From positions 1 to 62,190 of the forward strand of contig JAAFIB010000009.1 of NCBI GenBank assembly GCA_013297725.1: a DNA stretch of 62,190 bases, written 5' to 3'. The position numbers were made by a program, and so were the translations under genes. Of this stretch, positions 8,768 through 16,997 are shown in pieces (the first letter of the stretch is position 1; every line of letters starts with the position of its first letter). This DNA comes from Sphingomonadales bacterium. Lineage in GTDB: Bacteria > Pseudomonadota > Alphaproteobacteria > Sphingomonadales > Sphingomonadaceae. The notes under the pieces were generated by a model. It had not been told where the DNA came from. It searched no databases and was given only the letters and a program-made list of their open reading frames with translations.

Positions 8768-9603
8768 TGCTCCAAATTCATAACCTCCGCGCCACTGTTG
8801 GCGACAAGCCTATTCTCAAGGGTCTCACCCTCACGCTCAATCCGGGCGAGATCCATGCGATTATGGGGCCGAATGGGGCTGGAAAATCGACGCTGGGTTA
8901 TGTGCTCAGCGGGCGACCTGGGTATGAGGTTACGGATGGGTCTGTAACATTTACCCCACCCGTTCGTGTTGAGCGAAGTCGAGACACCCCGCCGTCGGGC
9001 GCGACCGATGGGCCTCTCGACTTCGCTCGAGGCGAACGGATTGAGGGGGGGGTGAATCTACTGGATATGGACCCCCACGAACGCGCCGCTGCGGGCCTGT
9101 TTCTCGGTTTCCAATATCCAGTCGAAATCCCAGGCGTCTCCAACGTCCAGTTCCTGCGTGAAGCTCTCAACGCCCAGCGTAAGCATCGCGGGGAGGCTCC
9201 GCTGTCCGGCGGAGAGTTCCTGAAAATCGCGCGCGAGCAGGCGGATGCGATGGGCATGGATATGGAGATGCTCAAGAGGCCTGTTAACGTAGGCTTTTCG
9301 GGTGGTGAGAAGAAGCGCAACGAGATGGTGCAGATGGGCATCATCAATCCGTGCCTTGCGATCCTTGATGAGACTGACAGCGGGCTTGATATCGACGCGC
9401 TGCGCGTTGTCGGCGATGGCATCAACCGGATCATGCGGAGGCCGGACAAGGCAGTGCTGCTGATCACCCATTACCAACGCCTGCTCGATTATGTGCAGCC
9501 CGATTTCGTCCATGTGCTTGCGGATGGCCGGATCACCCGCACCGGCGGGCCGGAACTGGCGCATGAGCTGGAGCGGGATGGGTATAAGGAGCTGGCGGCG
9601 TGA
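8767..9603 (+). CDS. sufC: Fe-S assembly ATPase SufC with repeat-encoded insertion
   Basis: ABC-type ATPase that drives the SufBCD scaffold. Motifs: Walker A GPNGAGKST (34-42), Q-loop Gln116 in FQYPVEIPG, signature FSGGEKKR (177-184), Walker B CLAILDE (196-202), switch His235. SufC is normally about 248 residues; this one has 278. The excess is residues about 63-94, encoded by a palindromic repeat (8951-9055) lying between Walker A and the Q-loop, just before NLLDMDPHERA. All catalytic motifs are intact and the frame is preserved, so the protein is probably active with an extra surface loop. The stop overlaps the GNAT gene start (GTGA). Confidence 0.95.
   Translation: MLQIHNLRATVGDKPILKGLTLTLNPGEIHAIMGPNGAGKSTLGYVLSGRPGYEVTDGSVTFTPPVRVERSRDTPPSGATDGPLDFARGERIEGGVNLLDMDPHERAAAGLFLGFQYPVEIPGVSNVQFLREALNAQRKHRGEAPLSGGEFLKIAREQADAMGMDMEMLKRPVNVGFSGGEKKRNEMVQMGIINPCLAILDETDSGLDIDALRVVGDGINRIMRRPDKAVLLITHYQRLLDYVQPDFVHVLADGRITRTGGPELAHELERDGYKELAA
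8951..9055. repeat. Palindromic repeat inside sufC (family B)
   Basis: Inverted repeat in the coding sequence. The left arm contains CGTTCGTGTTGAGCGAAGTC (from 8961). The right arm contains CTCTCGACTTCGCTCGAGGC (from 9014), with flanking poly-C and poly-G tracts. It adds about 32 residues (PPVRVERSRD to ERIEGG) to SufC without a frameshift. Its arm sequence differs from that of the lptE repeat, so it is a second family. Confidence 0.85.
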
Positions 9604-10106
9604 GCCTGATTGTTCGCCCTGTTCAGCCTGATGACGTGCCTGAGCTTGCAGAGTTGTTGAACGCCGTTATCTCGCGCGGTGGCACGACGGCATTGGAAGA
9701 GACTTTTACTCACGAACGGCTGGCCGAGACTTATCTTGACGGTCCGAAAGTTCTGGCCTGCCTTGTTGCGGTCGATACCGAAACGGGACGGTTAGAAGGG
9801 TTTGAAACGCTGCTCTGCGACCCAACCCTGCCCGACGATATCGGCGACATCGGGACATTTACGCGTGTGGATGGCATCCAACGCGGCGTGGGTTCGGCAC
9901 TATTCGCGGCGATGGTTGAACGCGCAAAGGCGCTAGGCCTGTCGGCAATCAACGCCACGATCCGCGCCGATAATGTTGGCGGCCTGACATTTTATGGCAA
10001 GCAAGGCTTTGCCGATCATTCGGTGACAGCGGCGGTTCCATTAAAGGATGGAACGCCAGTTGACCGTGTTCACAAACGCTTTGTGCTGGCAATGGTGGAG
10101 GCGTGA
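9600..10106 (+). CDS. GNAT-family N-acetyltransferase in suf operon
   Basis: 168-residue GNAT protein: N-terminal strand IVRPVQPDDVPELAELLN and, in the second half, the acetyl-CoA-binding motif VDGIQRGVGSALFAAM (Q/R-x-x-G-x-G/A type), then INATIRADNVGGLTFYGKQGF, the usual motif B. The substrate is unknown. It starts with GTG overlapping the sufC stop (GTGA) and ends overlapping the next gene, so it is co-transcribed with suf. A link to Fe-S biogenesis is not established; it may be a passenger. Confidence 0.85.
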   Translation: MSLIVRPVQPDDVPELAELLNAVISRGGTTALEETFTHERLAETYLDGPKVLACLVAVDTETGRLEGFETLLCDPTLPDDIGDIGTFTRVDGIQRGVGSALFAAMVERAKALGLSAINATIRADNVGGLTFYGKQGFADHSVTAAVPLKDGTPVDRVHKRFVLAMVEA

Positions 10107-10327
10107 TGAACACCGCTCACCTCCTTTGGCATGTCCGCAAGGATGATGAGTATAAGGAAGACGCCAAGTTGATTGGTGCCTATTCCTCACCCGAAGCTGC
10201 GGCTGCGGCAATTGAGCGGTTAAAGGATCAATCCGGCTTTCGCGAATATGTCGCTGGTTTTGAAATCTGCGCTTACGAAATCGACAAGGACCATTGGACC
10301 GAAGGTTTTGTGGGGAGCGAAGGATGA
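10106..10327 (+). CDS. DUF7336-like small protein
   Basis: 73-residue protein resembling the DUF7336 family: LLWHVRKDDEYKEDAKLIGAY near the N-terminus, a helix with SPEAAAAAIERLKDQ, and a C-terminal YEIDKDHWTEGFV. The function of the family is unknown. ATG at 10106 overlaps the GNAT stop by one base (TGATG); an in-frame GTG at 10103 also exists. It ends overlapping the sufD ATG (ATGA). Soluble, no signal peptide. Family assignment is from memory of the pattern and should be checked by profile search. Confidence 0.7.
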   Translation: MNTAHLLWHVRKDDEYKEDAKLIGAYSSPEAAAAAIERLKDQSGFREYVAGFEICAYEIDKDHWTEGFVGSEG

Positions 10328-11055
10328 ACGCGCTCGCCCTTCCTACGCGCCGCGATGAGGCGTTCCGCTATTCGGATACCGAGGCGCTGGCTGACGTTTG
10401 GCCAGTTGCTGTCGAGCGCATTGTTGTTGCCGCTGGCGAGACATTGGAACGCGAGATCATCAGTGTTGCGGATGCGGATGATGTTGTCGTCCGCGATCTT
10501 GAAATCGTTGTTGAGGCTGGCGCGAAATGTGCGCTGCGCGTGCTGAATGCGGGTGGCCGTTTGGGCCGGATATCGCTGGATGTCACTTGCCATGCAGGTT
10601 CCGATTTCTATCTGGGCGCGGTGCAACTGGGCAGCGGCAAGCAGACGGTGGAGATCATCACAACGGTTCGCCATACAGAGCCGAACGCCACCAGTCATCA
10701 AGTCATCCGCACGATCCTATCAGGCGGTGCGACGGGCAGTTACCTTGGCAAAATAGACGTCGCGCGCGGGGCCGATGGCACCGATAGCAGGCAGGACGCA
10801 AAAGCAATGCTGCTTGATCGGCTGTCGACCGCCAATGCAGTGCCGCAGTTGGAAATTTTTGCCGATGATGTGAAATGCGCACATGGGGCGACGGTTGGTG
10901 AACTAGACCCGATGGGGCTATTCTATCTGATGGCGCGCGGCCTGCCGCCTGCTGAGGCGAAAAAGCTGATGCTGCAGGCTTTTGTTGGTGAGATATTCGA
11001 TGGCCAAGAGGCCTTGCTCCAAGCCGCACTGACCAAATTGGGAGAGATGGTGTGA
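10324..11055 (+). CDS. sufD: Fe-S cluster assembly protein SufD
   Basis: 243-residue SufB paralogue that pairs with SufB in the SufBC2D complex and is needed for iron entry. The C-terminal part carries the family signatures KAMLLDRLSTANAVPQLEIF, DDVKCAHGATVGELD and YLMARGLPPAEAKKLMLQAF. It is shorter than enterobacterial SufD because the N-terminal helical domain is reduced, which is common in sphingomonads. Start at 10324 is preceded by GGAGCGAAGG and overlaps the previous stop (ATGA). It ends overlapping the sufS GTG. Confidence 0.95.
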   Translation: MNALALPTRRDEAFRYSDTEALADVWPVAVERIVVAAGETLEREIISVADADDVVVRDLEIVVEAGAKCALRVLNAGGRLGRISLDVTCHAGSDFYLGAVQLGSGKQTVEIITTVRHTEPNATSHQVIRTILSGGATGSYLGKIDVARGADGTDSRQDAKAMLLDRLSTANAVPQLEIFADDVKCAHGATVGELDPMGLFYLMARGLPPAEAKKLMLQAFVGEIFDGQEALLQAALTKLGEMV

Positions 11056-12287
11056 CCATAATCGCACCGACGAAGCACGCGCTCTCCCGCTGGGAAAATG
11101 AAGGCGGTGCGATGTTGCACGCTTCGCGCCGTGATGAGTTTCCTGGCGTTGGGGCTTGGCATTATCTTGATACCGGCGCGACCGCGCAAAAGCCGCAGGT
11201 TGTGCTTGATGCGATGATGCGTGCGGGCGGTGCGGATTATGCGACTGTGCATCGCGGCGTTTACAAACGTTCCGCCGATATGACGGTTGCTTTTGAAGCA
11301 GCGCGGCGACGCGTTGCACAGTTTATCGGCGGGCAAGAGGACGAGGTTGTCTTTACCAAAGGCGCGACTGAGGGGATTAATCTGGTGGCGCAGTGCTGGC
11401 CCGAGGTTCCCGATAAAGGCCGCCGCGTGCTGCTTAGCCAGTTGGAGCATCACAGCAATATCGTGCCGTGGCAGCTTGCCGGTTGGCAGGTCGATGTCTG
11501 TCCGTTGACGCCTGATGGCCAGATTGATCTGGATGCGGCTGAGGCGATGCTGACCAATAACTTTGACATGATCGCGTTTGCGCATGTCTCCAACGTATTG
11601 GGTTCAGTTCTCGATGTGCCACGCGCCGCCGCATTGGCCCGCAAAGTGGGCGCATGCTTTCTGCTTGATGGCTGTCAGGCTGTGCCACGGCTGCCAGTGA
11701 ACGTCGCGGAACTTGACTGCGATTTCTACGTCTTTTCGGGGCATAAGCTTTACGGCCCCACAGGTGTCGGCGTGCTTTGGGGCAACAAGGCTTTGCTCGA
11801 CCATATGCCGCCCTATCAAGGTGGCGGCGCGATGATTGATCGGGTCAGCTTTTCCGGCACGACCTATGCCCCGGTACCGCAACGGTTTGAGGCTGGGACA
11901 CCCATGATCGTTGAAGTAATCGGCCTGCATGCCGCGATTGATTATGTCGATGCGATCGGCTTGCCTGCGATCCACGCGCACGAAACGGCACTGGTTCAAC
12001 AGACCCGCGAAGCACTACACGCGATCAACTCGATCACGCTTTATGGCCCTGAAAACTCGGCAGGCATTGTCTCCTTTACGATGCAGGGGGTTCATCCGCA
12101 CGATATCGGCACTATATTAGATGAAGAAGGCGTCGCGATACGCGCAGGCCATCACTGCGCACAGCCGCTGATGGACTATCTCGGCGTTCCGGCAACGGCG
12201 CGGGCGAGTTTTGGAATTTATAATGACGAGAGCGACGTTGCGGCTTTGCTGCGCGGACTGGAACGCGTTCAAAGGATATTCGGATGA
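11052..12287 (+). CDS. sufS: cysteine desulfurase SufS
   Basis: PLP-dependent group II desulfurase that takes sulfur from cysteine for SufBCD. Lys232 in VFSGHKLYGPTG is the PLP lysine, and Cys369 in AGHHCAQPLMDYLG is the persulfide cysteine. Other conserved parts include VHRGVYKRSADMT (66-78) and LEHHSNIVPW. 411 residues, normal for the family. Starts with GTG overlapping sufD (GTGA). No sufE or sufU gene is seen in the window, so the sulfur-acceptor partner must be encoded elsewhere. Confidence 0.97.
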   Translation: MTIIAPTKHALSRWENEGGAMLHASRRDEFPGVGAWHYLDTGATAQKPQVVLDAMMRAGGADYATVHRGVYKRSADMTVAFEAARRRVAQFIGGQEDEVVFTKGATEGINLVAQCWPEVPDKGRRVLLSQLEHHSNIVPWQLAGWQVDVCPLTPDGQIDLDAAEAMLTNNFDMIAFAHVSNVLGSVLDVPRAAALARKVGACFLLDGCQAVPRLPVNVAELDCDFYVFSGHKLYGPTGVGVLWGNKALLDHMPPYQGGGAMIDRVSFSGTTYAPVPQRFEAGTPMIVEVIGLHAAIDYVDAIGLPAIHAHETALVQQTREALHAINSITLYGPENSAGIVSFTMQGVHPHDIGTILDEEGVAIRAGHHCAQPLMDYLGVPATARASFGIYNDESDVAALLRGLERVQRIFG

Positions 12288-12739
12288 GCGAAAGTAAGAT
12301 CAAGATCGAGGAAGTCGAAAGCGTGGAAGCGCCGCCCAAAGCACGCGTCGAAAGCGCAGTAGAAACATTTGAGCGTAAGAAGGATTATCTCGAAGGCTTT
12401 CTTGCGCAAAAGCCTGCACCTGTTGCAGCCGAGGGCGACGAGGCACTGCAAGACGCAATCATCGAGGCGATCAAAGAGATTTACGATCCCGAAATTCCGG
12501 TCAACATTTACGACCTTGGTTTGATCTATGGTGTTGAGGTCAATGCGGGGCATGCCTTGGTCACTATGACTTTGACAACGCCGCATTGTCCGGTTGCTGA
12601 AAGCATGCCTAGCGAAGTTGAACTGCGCGTCGGCAGCGTGCCCGGCGTTGGCGATGCAGAGGTCGTGCTTGTTTGGGATCCACCATGGGATCCAGCAAAG
12701 ATGTCTGATGAGGCGCGGTTGGAATTGGGGATGTTATGA
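12284..12739 (+). CDS. sufT: SUF-associated MIP18/DUF59 protein SufT
   Basis: 151-residue DUF59 protein involved in Fe-S maturation or delivery. The first 60 or so residues are a charged, probably flexible extension. The domain itself shows DAIIEAIKEIYDPEIPVNI, YDLGLIYGVEV and TTPHCPVAESMP with the conserved HCP cysteine. Overlaps sufS (ATGA) and sufA (ATGA). This placement at the end of suf operons is typical in alphaproteobacteria. Confidence 0.92.
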   Translation: MSESKIKIEEVESVEAPPKARVESAVETFERKKDYLEGFLAQKPAPVAAEGDEALQDAIIEAIKEIYDPEIPVNIYDLGLIYGVEVNAGHALVTMTLTTPHCPVAESMPSEVELRVGSVPGVGDAEVVLVWDPPWDPAKMSDEARLELGML

Positions 12740-13098
12740 CGACAGACACTAAAACTCGCCGCGCAATCCCAGCTGCCGTCACGCTGACACCGGCATCCGA
12801 AGCGCGTATCGCTGAGCTGATGTCAAAAGCGCCAGCCGATGCCATCGGCGTAAAGCTTTCCACCCCGCGCCGAGGCTGTTCCGGCCTCGCTTACTCGGTC
12901 GATTATGTGACCGAAGCGGTCGCGCTCGACGAAAAGATCGAAACCCCCGGCGGTGTGCTGTATATTGATGGCGGATCGGTGCTGTATCTGGTCGGCAGCA
13001 TCATGGATTGGGTAGAAGATGAATTTGCCGCTGGCTTTGTTTTCAACAACCCCAACGCCACGGGTGCCTGTGGGTGTGGAGAGAGCTTTACGGTATAA
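12736..13098 (+). CDS. sufA: A-type Fe-S carrier protein (SufA/IscA family)
   Basis: 120-residue HesB/IscA-type protein that binds and passes on Fe-S clusters. The three ligand cysteines are present: C48 in RRGCSGLAYS, and C112 and C114 in the C-terminal ACGCGESF. It is the last gene of the overlapping suf cluster (ATGA overlap with sufT). A small possible gene follows eight bases downstream. Confidence 0.95.
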   Translation: MTTDTKTRRAIPAAVTLTPASEARIAELMSKAPADAIGVKLSTPRRGCSGLAYSVDYVTEAVALDEKIETPGGVLYIDGGSVLYLVGSIMDWVEDEFAAGFVFNNPNATGACGCGESFTV

Positions 13099-13105
13099 TA
13101 CAGGA

Positions 13106-13318
13106 ATGGCCGGGAAGAAATTCACACAAAGCGAGTCGCAGCGGGCGCTAGCTAACACTGCTGCTGGAGAACGAGCCCTCGCTCGTCATGCGCGACTTGT
13201 GCGGCGTCGTCCGCCAGAAGACCGCAGGCGCCCACCTGAGGATGGTGAAGCTGTTCCTGCGTCGTCACCCAACAAACCCAAGCCAATTATCGACGGTGCC
13301 GAAGCTCCAGTCGAATAA
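13106..13318 (+). CDS. possible small basic protein after sufA (70 aa)
   Basis: Not recognised. 70 residues, basic and proline-rich, no membrane segment. AGGA lies directly before the ATG, eight bases after sufA. Support for coding comes from a tandem heptapeptide RRRPPED-RRRPPED (residues 33-46) in which all seven codons differ between the two copies (CGG/CGC, CGT/AGG, CGT/CGC, CCG/CCA, CCA/CCT, GAA/GAG, GAC/GAT). This is a pattern expected only if the protein sequence is maintained. Function unknown. Confidence 0.5.
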   Translation: MAGKKFTQSESQRALANTAAGERALARHARLVRRRPPEDRRRPPEDGEAVPASSPNKPKPIIDGAEAPVE

Positions 13319-13376
13319 GGGCGAACAGATGCCGAGAGAGCTTTACGCTCTAGGCTCCAGCCGCTAAGCGCCGCCT

Positions 13377-14051
13377 ATGTCGCCAAAACTTGATCACATT
13401 GAAACCTGGATCTTTGATCTGGACCTGACACTATACGGTCCTGAGCATAACATTATGGAGCAGGTGCGGGACCGGATCGCGCTGTTTGTCGAGGATTATT
13501 TCGATATCGACAGTGAGGCGGCGCACAAGATCCGCCATGCGTATTGGAAAAGCTATGGCACAACGCTGGGCGGGCTGATGGCTGAACATGGTGTTGATTT
13601 GCACAGCTATCTCGATTTCGTCCACGACGTTGACCTGTCGCTATTAAACCCCTCCGACCGGTTGCGGGCAGGGATCGAGGCACTGCCTGGGCGCAAGCTG
13701 ATCTTTACTAATGCTGATGCGCCTTATGCAGAGCGGGTGCTCGCTAAACGTGGGTTGGACGGATTGTTTACAGGTCTGTTTGATATCCACCAGATGGAGC
13801 ACAGGCCAAAGCCAAAGCCGGAAAGCTACGACCGGTTTTGTGGTCATTTTGACATCAACCCAGCGACCGCCCTGTTTGTTGAAGATAGCGCACACAATCT
13901 GGAACCGGCCAAAGCAATTGGCATGACCACCGTCTGGATCAATCACGCGACAGACCATGAAAGCGGAGGAGAAGCCCCGCATTATGTCGATCACGAAATC
14001 ACCGATGTGGCCGATTGGCTGCACTATATCAAAGAACAGGAAGCAGCATGA
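13377..14051 (+). CDS. HAD-family pyrimidine 5'-nucleotidase
   Basis: 224-residue HAD hydrolase of the SDT1-like pyrimidine nucleotidase group, which dephosphorylates UMP/CMP-like nucleotides. Motif I is [12 protein letters not shown] (DxDxT), motif II IFTNAD, motif [12 protein letters not shown], motif [12 protein letters not shown] cap domain lies between motifs I and II. The ATG follows no strong ribosome site. The TGA overlaps the dapD ATG (ATGA), so it is probably in an operon with dapD, although no pathway link is obvious. Confidence 0.88.
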   Translation: MSPKLDHIETWIFDLDLTLYGPEHNIMEQVRDRIALFVEDYFDIDSEAAHKIRHAYWKSYGTTLGGLMAEHGVDLHSYLDFVHDVDLSLLNPSDRLRAGIEALPGRKLIFTNADAPYAERVLAKRGLDGLFTGLFDIHQMEHRPKPKPESYDRFCGHFDINPATALFVEDSAHNLEPAKAIGMTTVWINHATDHESGGEAPHYVDHEITDVADWLHYIKEQEAA

Positions 14052-14887
14052 CAGGCGCATTACAGGCAGCAATAGAGGCAGCATGGGATGCCCGCGATAC
14101 TCTGACGATCACGACAAAAGGCGAAGCGCGCGATGCGGTAGAGGCTGCGATCGAAGGGTTGGACAATGGCTCTTTCCGCGTTGCCGAGAAACTGGATGGT
14201 AATTGGGCGGTGCACCAATGGCTGAAAAAGGCGGTGCTGTTGTCGTTCCGCCTGAACGACAATGTCGTGGTCGATGGCGGCGCGTCTGGTGCGCCAGCGT
14301 TTGATAAAGTGCCGAGCAAATTTGCCGGTTGGGGCGATAACCGGTTCCGCGCAGCTGGCTTTCGCGTCGTTCCCGGTGCCGTCGCACGGCGCGGCAGCTT
14401 TATCGCGCGCAACGTCGTGCTGATGCCCAGCTTTGTGAATATCGGCGCGCGCGTGGATGAAGGATCGATGGTCGATGCCTGGGCCACCGTCGGCAGCTGC
14501 GCCCAGATTGGCAAGAACGTGCATCTATCGGGCGGCGTTGGCATCGGCGGCGTGCTGGAGCCTTTGCAGGCTGGCCCCGTCATCATCGAGGACAATTGCT
14601 TTATCGGTGCGCGTTCGGAAGTGGTCGAGGGCGTGATTGTCGAGGAAGGCGCGGTGCTTGCGATGGGCGTGTTCATCAGCTCGACCAGCAAGATCGTCGA
14701 CCGCGAAACTGGCGAAGTCTTTGTCGGCCGCGTGCCTGCCTATTCGGTGGTCGTTCCCGGCACGTTGCCGGGCAAGCCATTGGCCGACGGCACGCCGGGG
14801 CCAAATCTCGCCTGTGCCGTGATCGTCAAACGCGTCGATGCACAGACCCGGGCAAAGACAGCGATCAACGAGTTGCTGCGCGATTGA
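14048..14887 (+). CDS. dapD: tetrahydrodipicolinate N-succinyltransferase
   Basis: Succinyl-CoA-dependent step of lysine and meso-diaminopimelate synthesis in the cytoplasm. 279 residues: helical N-terminal domain, then a left-handed beta-helix of hexapeptide repeats (region [19 protein letters not shown] through [21 protein letters not shown]) and the C-terminal trimer region. Family hallmarks [10 protein letters not shown] and [13 protein letters not shown] are present. Start at 14048 overlaps the nucleotidase stop; an upstream start at 14015 would lie inside that gene. Confidence 0.97.
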   Translation: MTGALQAAIEAAWDARDTLTITTKGEARDAVEAAIEGLDNGSFRVAEKLDGNWAVHQWLKKAVLLSFRLNDNVVVDGGASGAPAFDKVPSKFAGWGDNRFRAAGFRVVPGAVARRGSFIARNVVLMPSFVNIGARVDEGSMVDAWATVGSCAQIGKNVHLSGGVGIGGVLEPLQAGPVIIEDNCFIGARSEVVEGVIVEEGAVLAMGVFISSTSKIVDRETGEVFVGRVPAYSVVVPGTLPGKPLADGTPGPNLACAVIVKRVDAQTRAKTAINELLRD

Positions 14888-14896
14888 TCGCGTCGC

Positions 14897-15499
14897 TCAA
14901 TCATCACCATGCGAAAGTAGTCCGCGCACCATGCGATCAAAGCCTTTTTGAATCGACATATGCTGTTCAGGCGGGGTCACAAGTTTTCGCATTGTCAGCC
15001 CGTCAAAAAGCAGCATCAATGATTGCGCTGTCGATTTGACCGAGTCCGACAGATCGACTGCGCCGCTTTTTTGCTGCGCCGCCAACTTATTGATGATGGC
15101 CAATTCCAGTGCAGCTTCGCTCGCTTGCAGCTTCTCCCGTATTTTGGGCGATCGGTTGGCCTCTGCCAGAATCTCGCTGGAGACTGCGGCATAATCGGGG
15201 GATGATGCCATATCTGCCCCTTCGATTAGCAGCGTAACCCATGGCGTAACCACTTCGCCTTGGACGGGCAGGGCCGCAATCGCCGCTAACGACGCCTCTT
15301 GATCGCGCTGTGCCACCGCATCGATAATGGCCTCTTTATTGGCGAAATAGCGATAGAGCAGCCCCATGCTAAGGCCCGATGCAGCCGCGATATTTTGCAT
15401 GCTGGTCTGATGAAATCCCCGTTTCAGAAAGCAACCTTCGGCAGCCGAGATTATTTCGGCGCGGCGGCGGCTTTGAAGTTCCGGGTTAACAGTTCGCAT
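14897..15499 (-). CDS. TetR/AcrR-family regulator
   Basis: 200-residue TetR-type repressor. The N-terminal helix-turn-helix reads IISAAEGCFLKRGFHQTSMQNIAAASGLSMGLLYRYFANKEAII, typical in spacing; the C-terminal ligand domain is not assignable. It is divergent from the sterol-desaturase gene. The intergenic DNA holds two matching TetR-type half-palindromic sites (15517-15530 and 15568-15581). It therefore probably represses itself and the desaturase. Confidence 0.9.
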   Translation of the reverse strand: MRTVNPELQSRRRAEIISAAEGCFLKRGFHQTSMQNIAAASGLSMGLLYRYFANKEAIIDAVAQRDQEASLAAIAALPVQGEVVTPWVTLLIEGADMASSPDYAAVSSEILAEANRSPKIREKLQASEAALELAIINKLAAQQKSGAVDLSDSVKSTAQSLMLLFDGLTMRKLVTPPEQHMSIQKGFDRMVRGLLSHGDD

Positions 15500-15516
15500 C
15501 TCGAATCCTTTTTATG

Positions 15517-15581
15517 AGCGAGCGTTCACTTTTTTATAGACTCTCGCGCAGACTTGGTCAATAAATGAGTGATCGTTCACT
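15517..15581. promoter_or_regulatory. Pair of TetR-type operators
   Basis: Two copies of the dyad A-G-(C/T)-G-A-4nt-T-C-A-C-T: AGCGAGCGTTCACT at 15517-15530 and AGTGATCGTTCACT at 15568-15581. They are 51 bases apart start to start, which is about five helical turns. The second overlaps the first codons of the desaturase reading frame. Confidence 0.7.
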
Positions 15582-16464
15582 TAATGATTCGGCCAAGCCT
15601 ATGTTTGATTTTTTAACGCCCCCGACCACGATAACCGGCATGCTGGAATATGCGGCCATGTGGCTGGGCGCGGCGCTTATCATCCTGTTGCCGATTGAGG
15701 TGTGGCGGCAATATCGTGCCAAGACGCTAACACGGCAAAGCTGGCTTGAAATGTTCGCCAATGCCAGCACGCTTGTGCCGACGATCCTTGTTACAGGGGC
15801 TGTCACCGGCTTTGTCATCTGGCTGTTTGCTAGCGCCTCTGCCCTTGCGCTTTGGCATTTGCCCGTAAACATATGGACTGCGGTTGCCGCGATCATCCTT
15901 GTCGATCTGGTGTATTATTGGGACCACCGGATTGGCCACCGCATTCGATTGATGTGGGCATTTTCCCATTCGGTCCATCACAGTTCGCCGGTTTTCAACC
16001 AAACGACTGGCCTTAGGATTTCCTTTGTCGATGGCTTTATTTCACCCTGGTATTACACGTCGATCATCCTGATGGGCTTTGATCCCTTGCTGGTTGCGGC
16101 CGCATTCGGGTTTAACCTTGGGTATCAGCAGTGGATCCATACCGAAACGATTGGCAGACTGGGCCGGTTTGACTGGTGGTTCAATTCACCATCCAACCAC
16201 CGCGTCCATCACGGGTCACAGCAGCAATATCTGGATAAGAACTATGGCGGCGTCCTGATGATTTGGGACCATATGTTCGGCACCTATGAAGCCGAAGGCG
16301 AGAAAGTAATCTATGGCCTGACCGAACCGATCAACAGCGTGAACCCATGGAAGGTCCACTTTGAAGAATTCAGGCGCCTGATCGTGAAATTCAAAACCCT
16401 GAAAACCGGTCGCGCAAAATTGCGTTTGTTATTAACAGGGCCGGAAGTGATTGTGGCAGATTGA
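15565..16464 (+). CDS. sterol desaturase / fatty acid hydroxylase family membrane protein
   Basis: 299-residue di-iron membrane oxygenase. The three histidine motifs are intact: H121-x3-H125 (DHRIGHR), H135-x2-HH (HSVHHS), H212-x2-HH (HRVHHG). Several membrane segments precede and separate them. Substrate unknown; the family acts on sterols, fatty acids, ether lipids or carotenoids. The ATG at 15565 lies inside a TetR operator; the next in-frame ATG at 15601 (MFDFLTPP) would place the operator upstream and may be the true start. Neither has a good ribosome site. Probably controlled by the divergent TetR. Confidence 0.87.
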   Translation: MSDRSLNDSAKPMFDFLTPPTTITGMLEYAAMWLGAALIILLPIEVWRQYRAKTLTRQSWLEMFANASTLVPTILVTGAVTGFVIWLFASASALALWHLPVNIWTAVAAIILVDLVYYWDHRIGHRIRLMWAFSHSVHHSSPVFNQTTGLRISFVDGFISPWYYTSIILMGFDPLLVAAAFGFNLGYQQWIHTETIGRLGRFDWWFNSPSNHRVHHGSQQQYLDKNYGGVLMIWDHMFGTYEAEGEKVIYGLTEPINSVNPWKVHFEEFRRLIVKFKTLKTGRAKLRLLLTGPEVIVAD

Positions 16465-16509
16465 TCCCGAGACGATAACGAAAACCCCGCCACTGTAACC
16501 CGCAGTTTT

Positions 16510-16598
16510 GCGTGAAAGGTCTCACTAAAGTCTCACCTGAGCCTGTCGAAGCCGAAGGCGACCATAGGTCAACGGGCTCACCTGAACTGGTTTCACGC
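16510..16598. repeat. Degraded palindromic repeat related to family A
   Basis: Outer arms GCGTGAAA (16510-16517) and TTTCACGC (16591-16598). Inside are CTGAGCCTGTCGAAG and CCGAAGGCGACC, the arm and loop words also seen at 30097-30143. The second family-A arm is not preserved. Confidence 0.6.
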
Positions 16599-16967
16599 GC
16601 TGTAAAGACACCCCAAAGTTTACCATGACGAACGCAAATGTGTAAACTTGTCAGCATTTGACAAATGAAGCCCTGCTACAGAATTTCTGCGACTGAACGA
16701 TGCTGACAATATCAAAGAACGCAGGAACAATACATGAACATTAATTGAATGTCAAGACTGTAGGTGGTGTAATTTGCAGAACTTAGATGTCCAATGCCGA
16801 CAAGATCGCGGACATTCCGATGAACTTTATCGAGTCGTAAAGCCTGCCGTTCGTTCATCCATCTCACAACCGGTAGTGCTGTTGTATTCCAGAGAATCTG
16901 CCGCCGTCGCGCGCCGATCAGCAACCCAGTTTGCCCAGGAGAGGCAAGAATTGCCGATTTTTGTTGT

Positions 16968-16985
16968 ATATCTCAAATGAGATAT
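16968..16985. promoter_or_regulatory. Palindrome before TspO-like gene
   Basis: Perfect 8-base arms ATATCTCA and TGAGATAT separated by AA, ending 12 bases before the ATG. The position fits a repressor site over the promoter. The TetR-family gene directly downstream (17813-18430) is a candidate binder; this is inference. Confidence 0.5.
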
Positions 16986-16997
16986 TAAAATATTCCC

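Larger units (their letters stand above)
16465..16997. other. 533-base region without a convincing gene
   Basis: Contains a degraded palindromic repeat (16510-16598), a palindrome just before the TspO-like gene (16968-16985), and otherwise AT-richer DNA. Short open frames on both strands (for example 16712-16924 minus) have no recognisable domain or ribosome site. I see no RNA gene. Confidence 0.6.

Noticed and set aside
16465-16500. Cobalamin-riboswitch-like words (CCCCGCCACTGTAACCCGC)
   Set aside because: Only one conserved word is present, its upstream part would lie in the desaturase coding sequence, and no B12-box core or B12-related gene follows.
16712-16980. Short open frames on both strands (70 and 68 codons) in the region before the TspO-like gene
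   Set aside because: No ribosome sites, no domain similarity, and mutually overlapping; treated as non-coding.
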